NCBI GenBank assembly: GCA_047967505.1
Contig: CM106540.1
DNA: 64,000 nt
From: Dipteris shenzhenensis
Lineage: Eukaryota > Polypodiophyta > Polypodiopsida > Gleicheniales
Direction: 5' to 3' (one strand)
Shown in pieces: positions 1-10,581 of this stretch. The stretch's first letter is position 1; every line of letters begins with the position of its first letter. The notes under the pieces are model-generated. The model was not told the DNA's origin. It did not search any database and saw nothing but the letters and a program-made list of their open reading frames with translations. A program made the position numbers and the translations under genes.

Positions 1-562
1 ATATTGGAAATGCTTCAACAACCTCAGATGTTGGACATCCTTGTCCATAAAATTCTTCCTCTCTCTAGCTATATTCAACTCCACTAAAAATGGTGTATGT
101 GCGCCAAGGTAAGGAGCATAGGGCCACCCCGTTGGATGACTTTGTGGAGGATGATATCAACACTGTGGAATGGGTGCGTGATGTGAATGATATCCCCATG
201 CGAGGTACTGCGTAGCAATTGTGTAATAGCTTTGGCAAAGTTTGAAAGACAAGCTGGGCTTGCATTGACTTTTGGTGTTATCGTAGGTGGCATGCAACGT
301 GGACGGTTGTTTTGGATGAGGTTGTTGCAAGCTTTCTCAGAACATGGAGACACGCTCCTCAATTACAATGCAGGGTGCAGAGATGTGGTAGAACCCGCAA
401 TGTAAGAGGGGCGAAGAGTCTTGTGCCTCACCACAAAGGGAAAGGAAGCACGATTTGTAAGAGGCAGAGTATGGATTTGAGTTTGACATATGCATGAATG
501 TTTGTTGAAATTCAACTACGTATAATTTGGTTTTTCCTTTATACAATATTGCACTTTTGTAA
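1..562. other. Left-edge sequence without a recognised gene
   Basis: Short open stretches occur on both strands, the longest about 90 codons, but none shows a family motif and they overlap each other in competing frames. An in-frame TAA at 560-562 separates this stretch from the phosphatase-like frame that follows. Upstream exons of that gene could lie here, but I cannot support one. Confidence 0.4.
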
Positions 563-1123
563 TCTCATCAAGCTTATGGCTATGAACAGTTGTCCCCAGC
601 TTCAAGGAAGCTGGTGATTTTTTATTTGAATGGGGTGTTGCTGCATAGGAGGCCGAAGACTCAGGGTGCCTTGCCGGCCAAGGTGTTAGAGCTGCGGAGG
701 CATTGGGTCCTGTCAAGACGTGGCGTGGCTGAGTTCCTACATGAGGTGGGGAGGCAGTTTGATGTGGCTATTTGGAGCTCAGTACAACAGGACAATCTAC
801 AGAGATTGTTGGGCCTGGTAAAGGGAGAATGTCACCACGCCACTGGCTACACACCCTTCTTTGTGTTTCAGTATAGCCAGGATAAATGTACCACAAAGGC
901 CACAGATGTAGGAAGAGGACAGGGGTGTGCGAAGCCCAAGTTTGGGAAGTGCTTGGTCGACATCAATTGGAAACACTTTGACCCTTTGGCAACGTTGTTT
1001 GTGGATGACAATGCGGAGAAGATGGATCAAAATCCCACAAACACATACATTGTCCCACCCACTTTTATAGGGGATTGCATGGATACAGTTCTCCACTCAA
1101 GTCTCTTGCCCTATCTACATTGA
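563..1123 (+). pseudogene. FCP1/NIF-type phosphatase-like exon, nucleophile lost
   Basis: The frame is open from the TAA at 560-562 to a TGA at 1121-1123 and resembles the FCP1/NLI-interacting-factor (HAD superfamily) phosphatase domain of plants. Recognisable blocks are KLVIFYLNGVLLHR near the start, VAIWSS in the middle, a conserved Cys in QDKCT, and LFVDDNAEKMDQNPTNTY-PPTF near the end, with the acidic DD pair kept. In active members the first block reads DLN/DxD, and its leading Asp is the phospho-accepting nucleophile. Here that residue is Tyr, so catalysis is unlikely. No ATG opens the frame; the first plausible start is a TTG at 590. It is therefore either a 3'-terminal exon, with possible splice acceptors at 570-589, or a pseudogene fragment. 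An AATAAA lies at 1194-1199, 71 bases after the stop, as expected for a terminal exon. Family assignment is fairly secure; functional status is not. Confidence 0.6.
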
Positions 1124-1329
1124 TTGGCAAACCATGTCAGGACAGTTGAGGATTTTGTGTCCAAAAACCCCTTCCATGTGCCGCCCATGGAAGAATAAAC
1201 AGAATTGTAACGCTGCTTTGAAATGTCAGTAAAATTATTATTGTTTGAAACTCGAAGTACTAAATTTTTGGTTTAAAAGCAAGTAGCATGGACTTATGTC
1301 CAGTGCCTACATGTGATTTCTTCGGTTGC

Positions 1330-1331
<2 letters not shown>

Positions 1332-1380
<49 letters not shown>

Positions 1381-1417
1381 CATGCGCGTGCGTGCACACA
1401 CACACACACACACACAC
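1332..1417. repeat. Compound (GA)n-(CA)n microsatellite
   Basis: About 47 bases of pure GA are followed, after a short GC-rich spacer with alternating GCGCGTGCGTG, by about 23 bases of CA. It lies 130 bases beyond the poly(A) signal of the phosphatase-like exon. Confidence 0.95.
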
Positions 1418-3430
1418 TTCCCCCTTTTTTTGAAAATAACCCTCCTAAGTTTGCCTTGTACCTCCTTTGAAAAAATCCCACTACGTCCCTTTCATAATTA
1501 TGATGATAAACATAATTGTTTTGAGAATTATCAAGTTCCTTTTTTGTTAAAAATCTTGGTTTCTTTTAAACCCCCTTTAAATATATTTTCTATAAAAAAA
1601 CCCATTTTTTCTTCCGATATTTGCATGTAAATAGTTATCTTTTCCTAAATTATCTTTCTGTTATTTTTTTCCCTCTTTTCTAATAATTAGACCCCCCTTT
1701 TTTAAGTTTTACAAACCAACTCCATTTTTTCCTAATAGCACTTAGCTTAAAGGTTGTTTCGGCCCGCCTCTCTATAATAATTATTAAAACCCCCCCTAAA
1801 ATCGCCTACCTTTTCGTCTTTCGAGAATAGCTATTTTTACACCTAACTACACTAGCACATATCTACCCGACAACCCGACTAATGTGCCTATAAAATGCCT
1901 AGACTACCCTCCTCTTAACCCACTGACCAAGCTTCTTCCTAGTCCAATCGCACTGCTGGCTACTCCTGCGATTGTATGCCTTGCTTACTACTCCTGCGAT
2001 CGTACGCCTTGCTCGCTCCTCCTAGTCAATACGCACTACTCCTGCTCTCTGCGATAAGCCACCTCCAGAGTCCGTATTAATCCTCTATGCTCCTGCTCCC
2101 CATTCATTTCTCCCGTGCGACCTCGCCTCCCTCCCTCCCGTACATATACCAGAGCCTCTACCCTGTTCTCTTGACATAACCATGAGTGGCCTACGACTGC
2201 TCACAGCTCACGAATTCCCACTACGACCCATTGCTCACAACTCTCAATTGACCACGGTTGCCCATTGATTACGATTGTGCCTCGATGACTGTGCCTCGAC
2301 TGTCGGCCCACATGGATACTTAGGTATCCTTTGAACTATTGCTTTAACCACCTTCTAATTTTTGGTTGTGCTTACATATTACCCCCTCTCCTCTTCCACT
2401 CTTTGCTCCCTAGTCCACCGGTAGTGCTTACCCTCCCCTCCCCCCCTATCCCATTCTTTATTTTCATTCCCCCCTCTATACCTTGTGAAAAAAAACCCTT
2501 TTTTAAATCCTTTTTACCCCCCTCTCTTGTTTCTTTTCTTTTCTCCCCCTTGTTTTTTTTTTTGAAGTTAATAGCTATCTCTTAAGGTAGATAATTTTTA
2601 TTCATTTGAAATATTAGAAAGTATAGACCTGAGCTTAGTGAGATTAAAAATATCATGGTTATGCCTTATTCTCTACCTCGTTTCTACCGAAAAATTTTGT
2701 TTTCATGGACATAGTGGCCTTCAAATACACCCCATGGCTCAATAGAGCATAATAACAATAATTACCGTAGACTTTAGCCCAATTTACGTTACTTAATTAT
2801 TAGTGTTAGAGATTCTTCTTTTCAATTTAATCTTTTCTATTTTGTTTTAGGGCCTATGAAGGGATTTTTTCAAAGTACCATAGGAAATTTTTTCAAAGGT
2901 TGATTTTGGCCGAGTATCTTAAACACTATTTACCAATGCAATCATATCTTTGCTTAATCTATTTTTCATATATTAGATATATTTTCCTCCTAGTATCAAG
3001 ATATTCTTTTTCAAATCATTTTTTATTAAATATGTTCTAGTAATATGGGTGAGATGCCCCCCCTGTTCCTCCTTCTAAAGAGAGGAAGCTAATCATCTCG
3101 TGTAAAGATGCAAGATCCCCCTTCTTATACCGTTATAATTTGTTGATAATATGTTTTCATTTCAGAATCCTGGTAGGTATCTTGCTCTTTGGTATAAGCA
3201 ATAACAAGTTGGGGTTTACAGGCATTACCTGTCTTCCCTCATGAAACTATGATGTTCTAACACATTGTTTTGTCTGGATGGTGGCAGGTAATTGAACCCC
3301 AATCTCAGAGTGGAGATTATTGGATGGATTCGACACTTTATATTTATTAGTATCCATAAGTCAAATATTTTTTAAAATAAAGATTTTTCCACCTTTTTTT
3401 GAGCATCGTGTTGTTTAGAGGTTTCTTTTT
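1418..3430. other. T/C-rich non-coding stretch
   Basis: The stretch is pyrimidine- and AT-rich on the plus strand, with many runs of T and C and frequent stops in all frames. An 84-codon open stretch at 2331-2585 is made of Pro/Phe/Ser/Leu from poly-pyrimidine runs and is not a credible protein. I see no element ends or gene motifs. Confidence 0.5.
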
Positions 3431-3435
3431 TTAAA

Positions 3436-3522
3436 CACACACACAGAGGTCATAGAGAGAGGGGCTATGTGCACGTGTGCACATACACACACACAGGGGG
3501 GTATGTGCACACACGCATGCAT

Positions 3523-3575
<53 letters not shown>

Positions 3576-3586
3576 AACACAAACAC

Positions 3587-3654
<68 letters not shown>

Positions 3655-3708
3655 ACACAGAGGTCATCGAGAGAGGGGTTATGCACGTGCGCGCACACAC
3701 ACATAGAG
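3436..3708. repeat. Interrupted (CA)n tract between two copies of a 60-bp cassette
   Basis: A CA tract with AAAC interruptions occupies roughly 3524-3650. On each side lies the same cassette: CACAGAGGTCAT, then GAGAGAGGGG, then TATG, then a CACGTG-bearing stretch leading into more CA (about 3440-3495 and 3652-3705). The copies differ by several substitutions and a small indel, so the duplication is not recent. Confidence 0.85.
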
Positions 3709-6700
3709 GTGTCACAAGTGGAATAGGTGGAACAACATGTGGTGGTTGCCAAAAAGAACTCGCTTCAACACTCACTCAAAAAACTCGCTTCTTGCCCATC
3801 CCCATGTGTGTGTTTCCGATGGGTATGATACCTTGCACATGCCTTGATAAGAGTAGTACCCTTATCCTTGCAAATTTTGATATGAGTAAAAGATTATTCG
3901 CACGGTTGGGCATGCATATTCCCTCAATTCTTATAATGCATCGTGCATGAGTGTTAAAAATATCCACAAGTGTGCGTCTTGAATACATGTACGTCTGATG
4001 GGTATGATACTTTTTAGAGGTCTTAATGAGTTTAGGAACGTTTTCTTGCAAATTTTTAAGTGTATTGGGTATCCTTTGCATGTTCGGCATGCATATATCC
4101 ACAATTCTTACTATCAATCATACATGAATGCTAAAATATGCATCAGTATGCTTCTAGCATATGTGTGTGTGTGTCTAATGGATATGATATGTTTCACAAA
4201 TAATAGTGAGAGTAGTATCCTCTTTCTTACAAAGTTTGATGTTGGATTGAGTGTCATTTGCATGTTAGGCATGCATATTTCCACAATTCTTACAATGTAT
4301 TATACATGAGCGTTAAAATATGCATTAGTGTGCACACTAGTATGTGTGTGTGTGTCCGATGGGTATGATACCTTACATAAGAATTAGTTAGAGTAGTACC
4401 CATTTTTTTTGCAAAGTTTGACATGGATTGGATGTCATTTGCATGTTTAGGCATGTGTATCCCCACAATTCCTATTATGCATTGTGCATGAGGTGTGCAT
4501 GAGTATTAACAATATGCATTGATGCGCTTCTGGCATATGTGTATGTGTGTCGATGGGTATGATAGGCTTAATGATGGAAATACCTTTGTCCTTGAAAAGT
4601 TTTATGTGGATCATACATCATTTTCATGGTTGGGCATACATATTTCTACAATTCCTAGCATGCATCATGCATGAGTGTCAAAAAAGTGTATCGATGTACT
4701 TCTAGCATATGTGTGTGTGTCCAATGGATCATTTGATTGCAAAGTTTTATGTGGATTGGGTATCATTTGCATGGTCAAGCATGTGTATTTCTATCATTCT
4801 TACCATGCATCATGCGTGTGTTAAAAATATGCATCAATTTGCTTCTACATATGTGTTCTTTTTTATGGCTATGATATTTTGTAAAGGCCATAACTAGAGT
4901 AAGTTCCTTGAGCTTGCAAATTTTGATGTGGATTAGATTTCATTTTTATGGTTGGGCATGCAAATTCCCAAAATTCTTACCATGCACCGTGCATGAGCAT
5001 TAAAAATTTACATCATGCATATCATGCATTGTGCATCATCCATGAGTCCTAAAAATCAGTTCTATCGGTGTGCTTTTAGCATATGTGTGTGTGTCCAATG
5101 GCTAGGATACTTTGCATAGGTATTAAATAGATTCATATCCTTCTTCTTTCAAAGTTCAATGTGGATCGGATATCATTTGCATGGTTGGGGAATGTGTATT
5201 TCCACGTGCTTACCATGCATCATGTATGAGTGTTTGGTGTGATTCTCTATGTGTGTCTCTCATGGGTAAGATACTTTACATAGGAGTTAATAAGAGTAAA
5301 ATACTATTTCTTGCAATTTTTTATGTACATCAGGCATCATTACATGATCGGTGGGCATGCATATTTCCATGATTCTCACTATGCATCATGCATGAGTGTT
5401 AAAAATATGCATTAGTGTGCTTCTAGTATATGTGGGTTTGTTTGATGGGTATGATACTTTTCATAGGTCTTACCAAAAGTAATACCCTTGTGCTTGGGAA
5501 ATTTTATGTGGATTGGCTATGAATTGCAAGGTAGGCATCATGCATGTGTGTTAAAAAAATATGTATCGATGTGCCTCTAGCACATATGTGGGTGTCTCCA
5601 ATTGCTATAATACTTTTCATAGGTCATAAGGAGAGTAAGATACTTGTTTTTGCAAAGCCTGAGGCAACACTTGAACTATTCACCTTCTCTTTTATATTAT
5701 AAGAACAAACTGGCTTCCTTTCTGATCAATCTCAAGCTTTACAGAGACACCACAACATGCCCTAAAATCTATTGAAAAGTGATATTTAGAACAACACATG
5801 CCATACTATAGCACATGCAATGGAGGGACAAGCAAGTTTGACAAGGAGTATTGAAGGCCCCAAACTATGGGCACTATCATGTTATAATGAAGGAATACCA
5901 AAAAATAACTAAAACCTTTATTTAGAATAGAAACCCAACAAAACAATTAAAAATGAGGCAACACTTGACTACTATTTGCAACCTTCGGTTAGTCTCTCAT
6001 CGTAAAGAACTGTGGATTAGATATCACTTTTATTGTTGGTACGCACATTTCCATATTTCTTACATGCATTGGTGTTCTTATAGCATATGCACGTATGTTT
6101 GATGATTATGATACTTTAGATAGGGCTTCATGAGAGTAAGATCCTTATGCTTGCAAAGTTTTATGTGGATCGAATACCATTTGCATTGTTGGGCTTGCGT
6201 ATTTCAATATACCATTTGCATTGTTGGGCTTGTGTGTTTCAAAATTCTTACTATGCATCATGCAAGGTTGCTAAAAATATGTATCACTATTCTATTAGGA
6301 TATGTGTGTGTGTCCATCGGGTATGACACTTTTTTTAGCTCTTAATGAGATCAATATGCTTGTTCTTTTAAATTTTGGTGCAGATCAGACGTATTCTCAT
6401 GTTTGGGCATGTGCATTTTAACATGTTTTTACCGTGCATCATACATGAGTGCTTATAATATGCATTGGTGTGTGTTTGATGGGTATAATACTTTGAATAG
6501 GCCTTAATGAGAGAAATATACTTTTTCTTGCAATGTTTTATGTGCATCGAATATCATTTGCTTGGTTGATCATGCACATTTCCACACTTCTTACCATTTG
6601 AATATCATTTGCATGGTCAGCCATGCGTATTTTTAAAATTCTTGCCATGAAGCATTCATAAGTGTTAAAAATATGCATCAATGTGCTTCTAACATATGCA

Positions 6701-8260
6701 TGTGTGTTTGATGGGTATGATACCTTGCATAGGCCTTAACTAGAGTAAGATTCTTGTGTTTGATAGGTATGATACCCTCGATGATACCTTGTGTAGGCCT
6801 TAACTAGAGTAAGATTCTTATGCTTACAAATTTTGATGTGGATTGGATATCATTTGCATGGTTGGGCAGGCGTGTTCCATGCATGATGCACAAGCGTTAA
6901 AAATATGCATCGATGTGCTTCTACCATATGTCTATGTATCAGATGGCTATGAAACTTTTTGTAGGACTGTCACTTAATGAGAGTAATATTCTTGTGCTTA
7001 CAAATTTTATGTGGATCAGATATCATTTTCATGGTTGGACATGCATATTTTCACATTCCTTACCATGCATCATATATGAGTGCTCAAAATATGCATCAAA
7101 GTGCTTTCTAGCATGTGTGTGTGCATAAGTGGGTATGATACTTTGCATAGGCGTTAATGAGAGTAAGATGCAAAGTCTGATGTGGGTATAATTTTCATGG
7201 TCAAGCATGTGTATTCCACAATTCTGACCATGCATGGTGCATAAGTGTAAAAAATATGCATCGGTGTGCTTCTAGCATATGTGTATGTGTGTGATGGGGT
7301 TTGATACTTTGCATAACCCTTAATGAGAGTAAGAACCTTGTGCTTGTAAAGTTTGATATGTATCGGGTATCATTTCCACGGTTGGGCATGTATATTTCCA
7401 CAACTCTTACCATGCATCATGCATGAGTCTTAAAACTATGCATTGATGTGCTTCTAGCATAGATGTGTGTGTCCGATGGGTATGATACTCTTAATGAGAA
7501 TAAAAAACTCATTCTTGCAAAGTCTTATGTGGATGAGTTTCAGTTGCATTGTTGAAAGGCATGCGTATTCCTATGATTCTTACCATGCATCGTACATGAA
7601 TGTTAAAAGTATGAATCGATACACTTCAAGCATATGTGTGTGTGTCCAATGGGTATGATAATTTTCATAGGACTTAATGAGAGTAAGTACCTTGTTCTTA
7701 CAAAGTTTATGTGTAGAAGTATGCATGTAGCATATGTGTGTATGTCCAATGGGTATGATACTTTGCGTAGGCCTTAATGATAGTATACATTGATGTTCTT
7801 TTAGCATAAGTGTGTGTGTCCGATGGTATGATACTTTGCATTGGCATTAATGTGAGTAATATACTTGTCCTTGCAAAGTCTATCATGAATAAGATATCAT
7901 ATACATTGTAATTGGGCATGCATATTTCCACATTTCTTACCATGCATCACTCATGAGTGCTAAAAATATGCATTTGTGCTTCTAGCATGTGTGTGTGTGT
8001 CCAATGGGTATGATACTTTGCACATGACTTAATGAAAGTAATATCCTTGCTCTTGCAACTCTTGATGTGGATCAGGTATAATTTTACATGATCGGGCCCA
8101 TGCATATTTCCACATTCCTTACCATGTATTGTGCATAAGTGTGTAAAATATGCATTGGTGTGCTTCTAGCATATGTGTGTATTCGATGGGTATATGCTTT
8201 GCGTAGCTTTAATGAGAGTAAGATCCTTGTCCTTGCAAATTTTATGTAGATTGGGTATTT
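3709..8260 (+). repeat. Satellite-like array 1, about 24 degenerate monomers of ~180 bp
   Basis: A landmark close to GATGGGTATGATACTTTGC recurs at about 3816, 3993, 4176, 4358, 4552, 4866, 5094, 5257, 5441, 5598, 6099, 6314, 6477, 6708, 6940, 7129, 7294, 7474, 7648, 7746, 7820, 8000 and 8175. Typical spacing is 165-195 bp. Each monomer runs through CTTCTAGCATATGTGTGTG, the landmark, CTTAATGAGAGTAAG, CTTGCAAAGTTTTATGTGG, TGGTTGGGCATGCATATTT and ACCATGCATCATGCATGAG. Monomers are all in the same orientation and have diverged by substitutions and partial deletions. The length is close to that of many plant centromeric or heterochromatic satellites, but nothing here proves a centromeric location. 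The segment 3709-3790 is the non-monomer left margin. Confidence 0.9.
5660..6005. mobile_element. ~340-bp insertion inside array 1 with terminal direct repeats
   Basis: The monomer sequence breaks after CTTGTTTTTGCAAAG and resumes at GTGGATTAGATATCA. The intervening DNA begins and nearly ends with the direct repeat TGAGGCAACACTTGA (about 5663 and 5953). It contains no coding frame. It could be a very short LTR-like derivative or unrelated filler DNA. No clear target duplication was identified. Confidence 0.45.
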
Positions 8261-10560
8261 CTATTATTTACACCTCTCTAAGAGTCTTGTCCATTGACAA
8301 TGAATGCTTTTTTCAAATCTCTAGGTACAATCACTAATACTAGTGCTCATGGGTTTTATGCAACATGACTTCTAGATTCATGTTTTGTGAATTGATTGCT
8401 TCATTTAGGCTGATATGAAATTAAGTTATAGGCTTTGATCCTTGATCTATTTTTGTAACATTTGGCACATATGTTACAAAAAGACATCTGCCATAGATGT
8501 TTGAAAAGACATATGGCACGGATATCTTTTCCCATGGTCCACTTAAGCTTGTATAGGCCCTCTTGCTAATGTATGCTAAGACATTGAGTTGTCATTCTTT
8601 TTCTCACTTCTATGCTTTCCTTTATATTTATAGTGTGCTAAGTTACTTGAGTTGTCTTTGAACTAGTAGGACATGACCAGGCTTGCCTATATTATCTTTA
8701 GCTTTGTATTTTGGCTCATGCACATTGCAAGTGCACTGGTGGTTAAAATCAATGCGACCAACTTATCATCCTTGGAGGGTTGATTCACACTTCCTTTCAA
8801 TCCCCAATAAATGAACTTTTCATCATCAATTATATCAAATAACTTTGTCCTAAATGGAATCTTTTATATCCTTTTTTGTTATGGAGCATGTAATAAGAAA
8901 TTCATATGGTTGTATTACTTGATAAGCTTGCATCTTGTAGTATTCAGTTATTGGTTGAATCAAATATTGTACCATTTTATTTTGTTATGGAGCACATAAT
9001 TGCTCATTTGAAATATAAATTGAGTTTTATAATTTTAGCATTTTTTGAAAGGAGCTAGAAAAATAAGTAGGGAAAATTTTAAAACTGAGACATGTCACAG
9101 GCTCTACCAGATCTGATCCTCCCTATAAATATCAAGAGTAGTGCTTTTATTATTTGCGATCGACAAAGATTAATGATTTTTTGAAACTGAAGCCCAAATA
9201 CATGAATAAAGGATTGCTTGTGTGAGATCATGAATTCTCTCTTCGATAATGTGGAAGATATTATCACTGCCACCTTTGAGATATTATGTGCAGACTAAGA
9301 TACCATGAATGTTGGGTGTTATTGTCCTTTGATTTTGCCTTTATCATGGTTGTTTCTTTCAATTCAATATCTCTCATCACCATCAAGAATATGCATAAAA
9401 AAAGAGAGAACTAGTTAAGTATAATCATAAGTCTATAGGATTTAAGTCTTAATGTGTTGTAAAGATGGAACTCTACATATTTAATTGATGAATAGAAAGC
9501 TCTCCCCCTTTAAAAGGAACCCAGAATAATGAAAATTGTAAAATAATAATGTTGTAAAACAAATAACGCAAATCCATATGCATTTTATGGAAAGAGGTGG
9601 CACAGTTCCTCTACGATTATTTATATATGAGAGAGTGTGCCCCACTCTCATTAGCTTTTGTTTTGAGTTCTTCTTTCTACTCTTTTTTTTGCTCACTTTT
9701 TGGTTTTTCTTTACTTAGTTAGATATAAAAAATTTACCCATAATGGTTTGCTCGTATGCTCCTTTGTTGATAGTGATTGTGTGATCAATACCTATAAAGT
9801 ATTTGAAAAACATTTTTTAGTGAATTAGAATTCATGAACTTAGACTAGGCTCTTCATGTAATTAGAACTAGAAACCTATCTCATTTTCTCCATTATTTGT
9901 GTTATAGAAGGAACATGAAGCATAGTACTAATCCATACATACAATGCAGACTCACCAAGGGAGGTAAGCGAAGCTGATCTAATTGCATACAAAGCTGGGC
10001 CAAATGATGATAAGACAAAATGAGTTGCAAAGCAATGACAAAAAAAGCACAATGCCAAGAACTTCATGCAACACAATTAGTAAGGCAAGTTGACAAGAAC
10101 TCTGAGGTGGGATGGAAAAGTAGTTTGAAGGATACCAATAGTAGTTGTTTTTTCCCAGTGGCTTACTTTGCCAAATCAATGTACTTGATTATCAAACAGC
10201 AAGCATAAAGGCATGAAGTTTCCTTATAATGCACCACCACACCACATTGGGATGGCAATACATTATATAAATGCGTGAGCATTGGGCTACTAAAAGTCTC
10301 ATGTCGAGGCTGTATTTATGATTCAGACGGCACAAATGAGTTAGTGCAAAATTGTGGCCTAACTCTATTAGATAATCTATCCTTCTCTTTTTTTGATTCT
10401 TTCTCTTTTGCTTTATCGGGATCCTTCTCCTTTTCCATCGATTGAATTCCCTCTCCTGATCCCTGATCTTCTTCTTTCTATAGCTCCTTTTTCATTTTGA
10501 ACTCCTTCAAAAATGCCTCCAAATCTTTTCCATCGATTGAATTCTCTTTTGCACATTCAC
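8261..10560. other. AT-rich non-coding stretch
   Basis: This is AT-rich sequence with short open stretches of 60-70 codons on both strands and no recognisable domain. A plus-strand stretch around 10020-10208 looks mildly protein-like but matches no family I know. The left part of the neighbouring gypsy remnant may extend to about 10400 as a basic Lys/Arg-rich linker. Confidence 0.4.
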
Positions 10561-10581
10561 CCTGACTGCAGTGTCATGATT

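Noticed and set aside
3415-3950. Poly-Thr/His or Cys/Val frames up to 157 codons
   Set aside because: They are translations of the (CA)n tract and cassette repeats.
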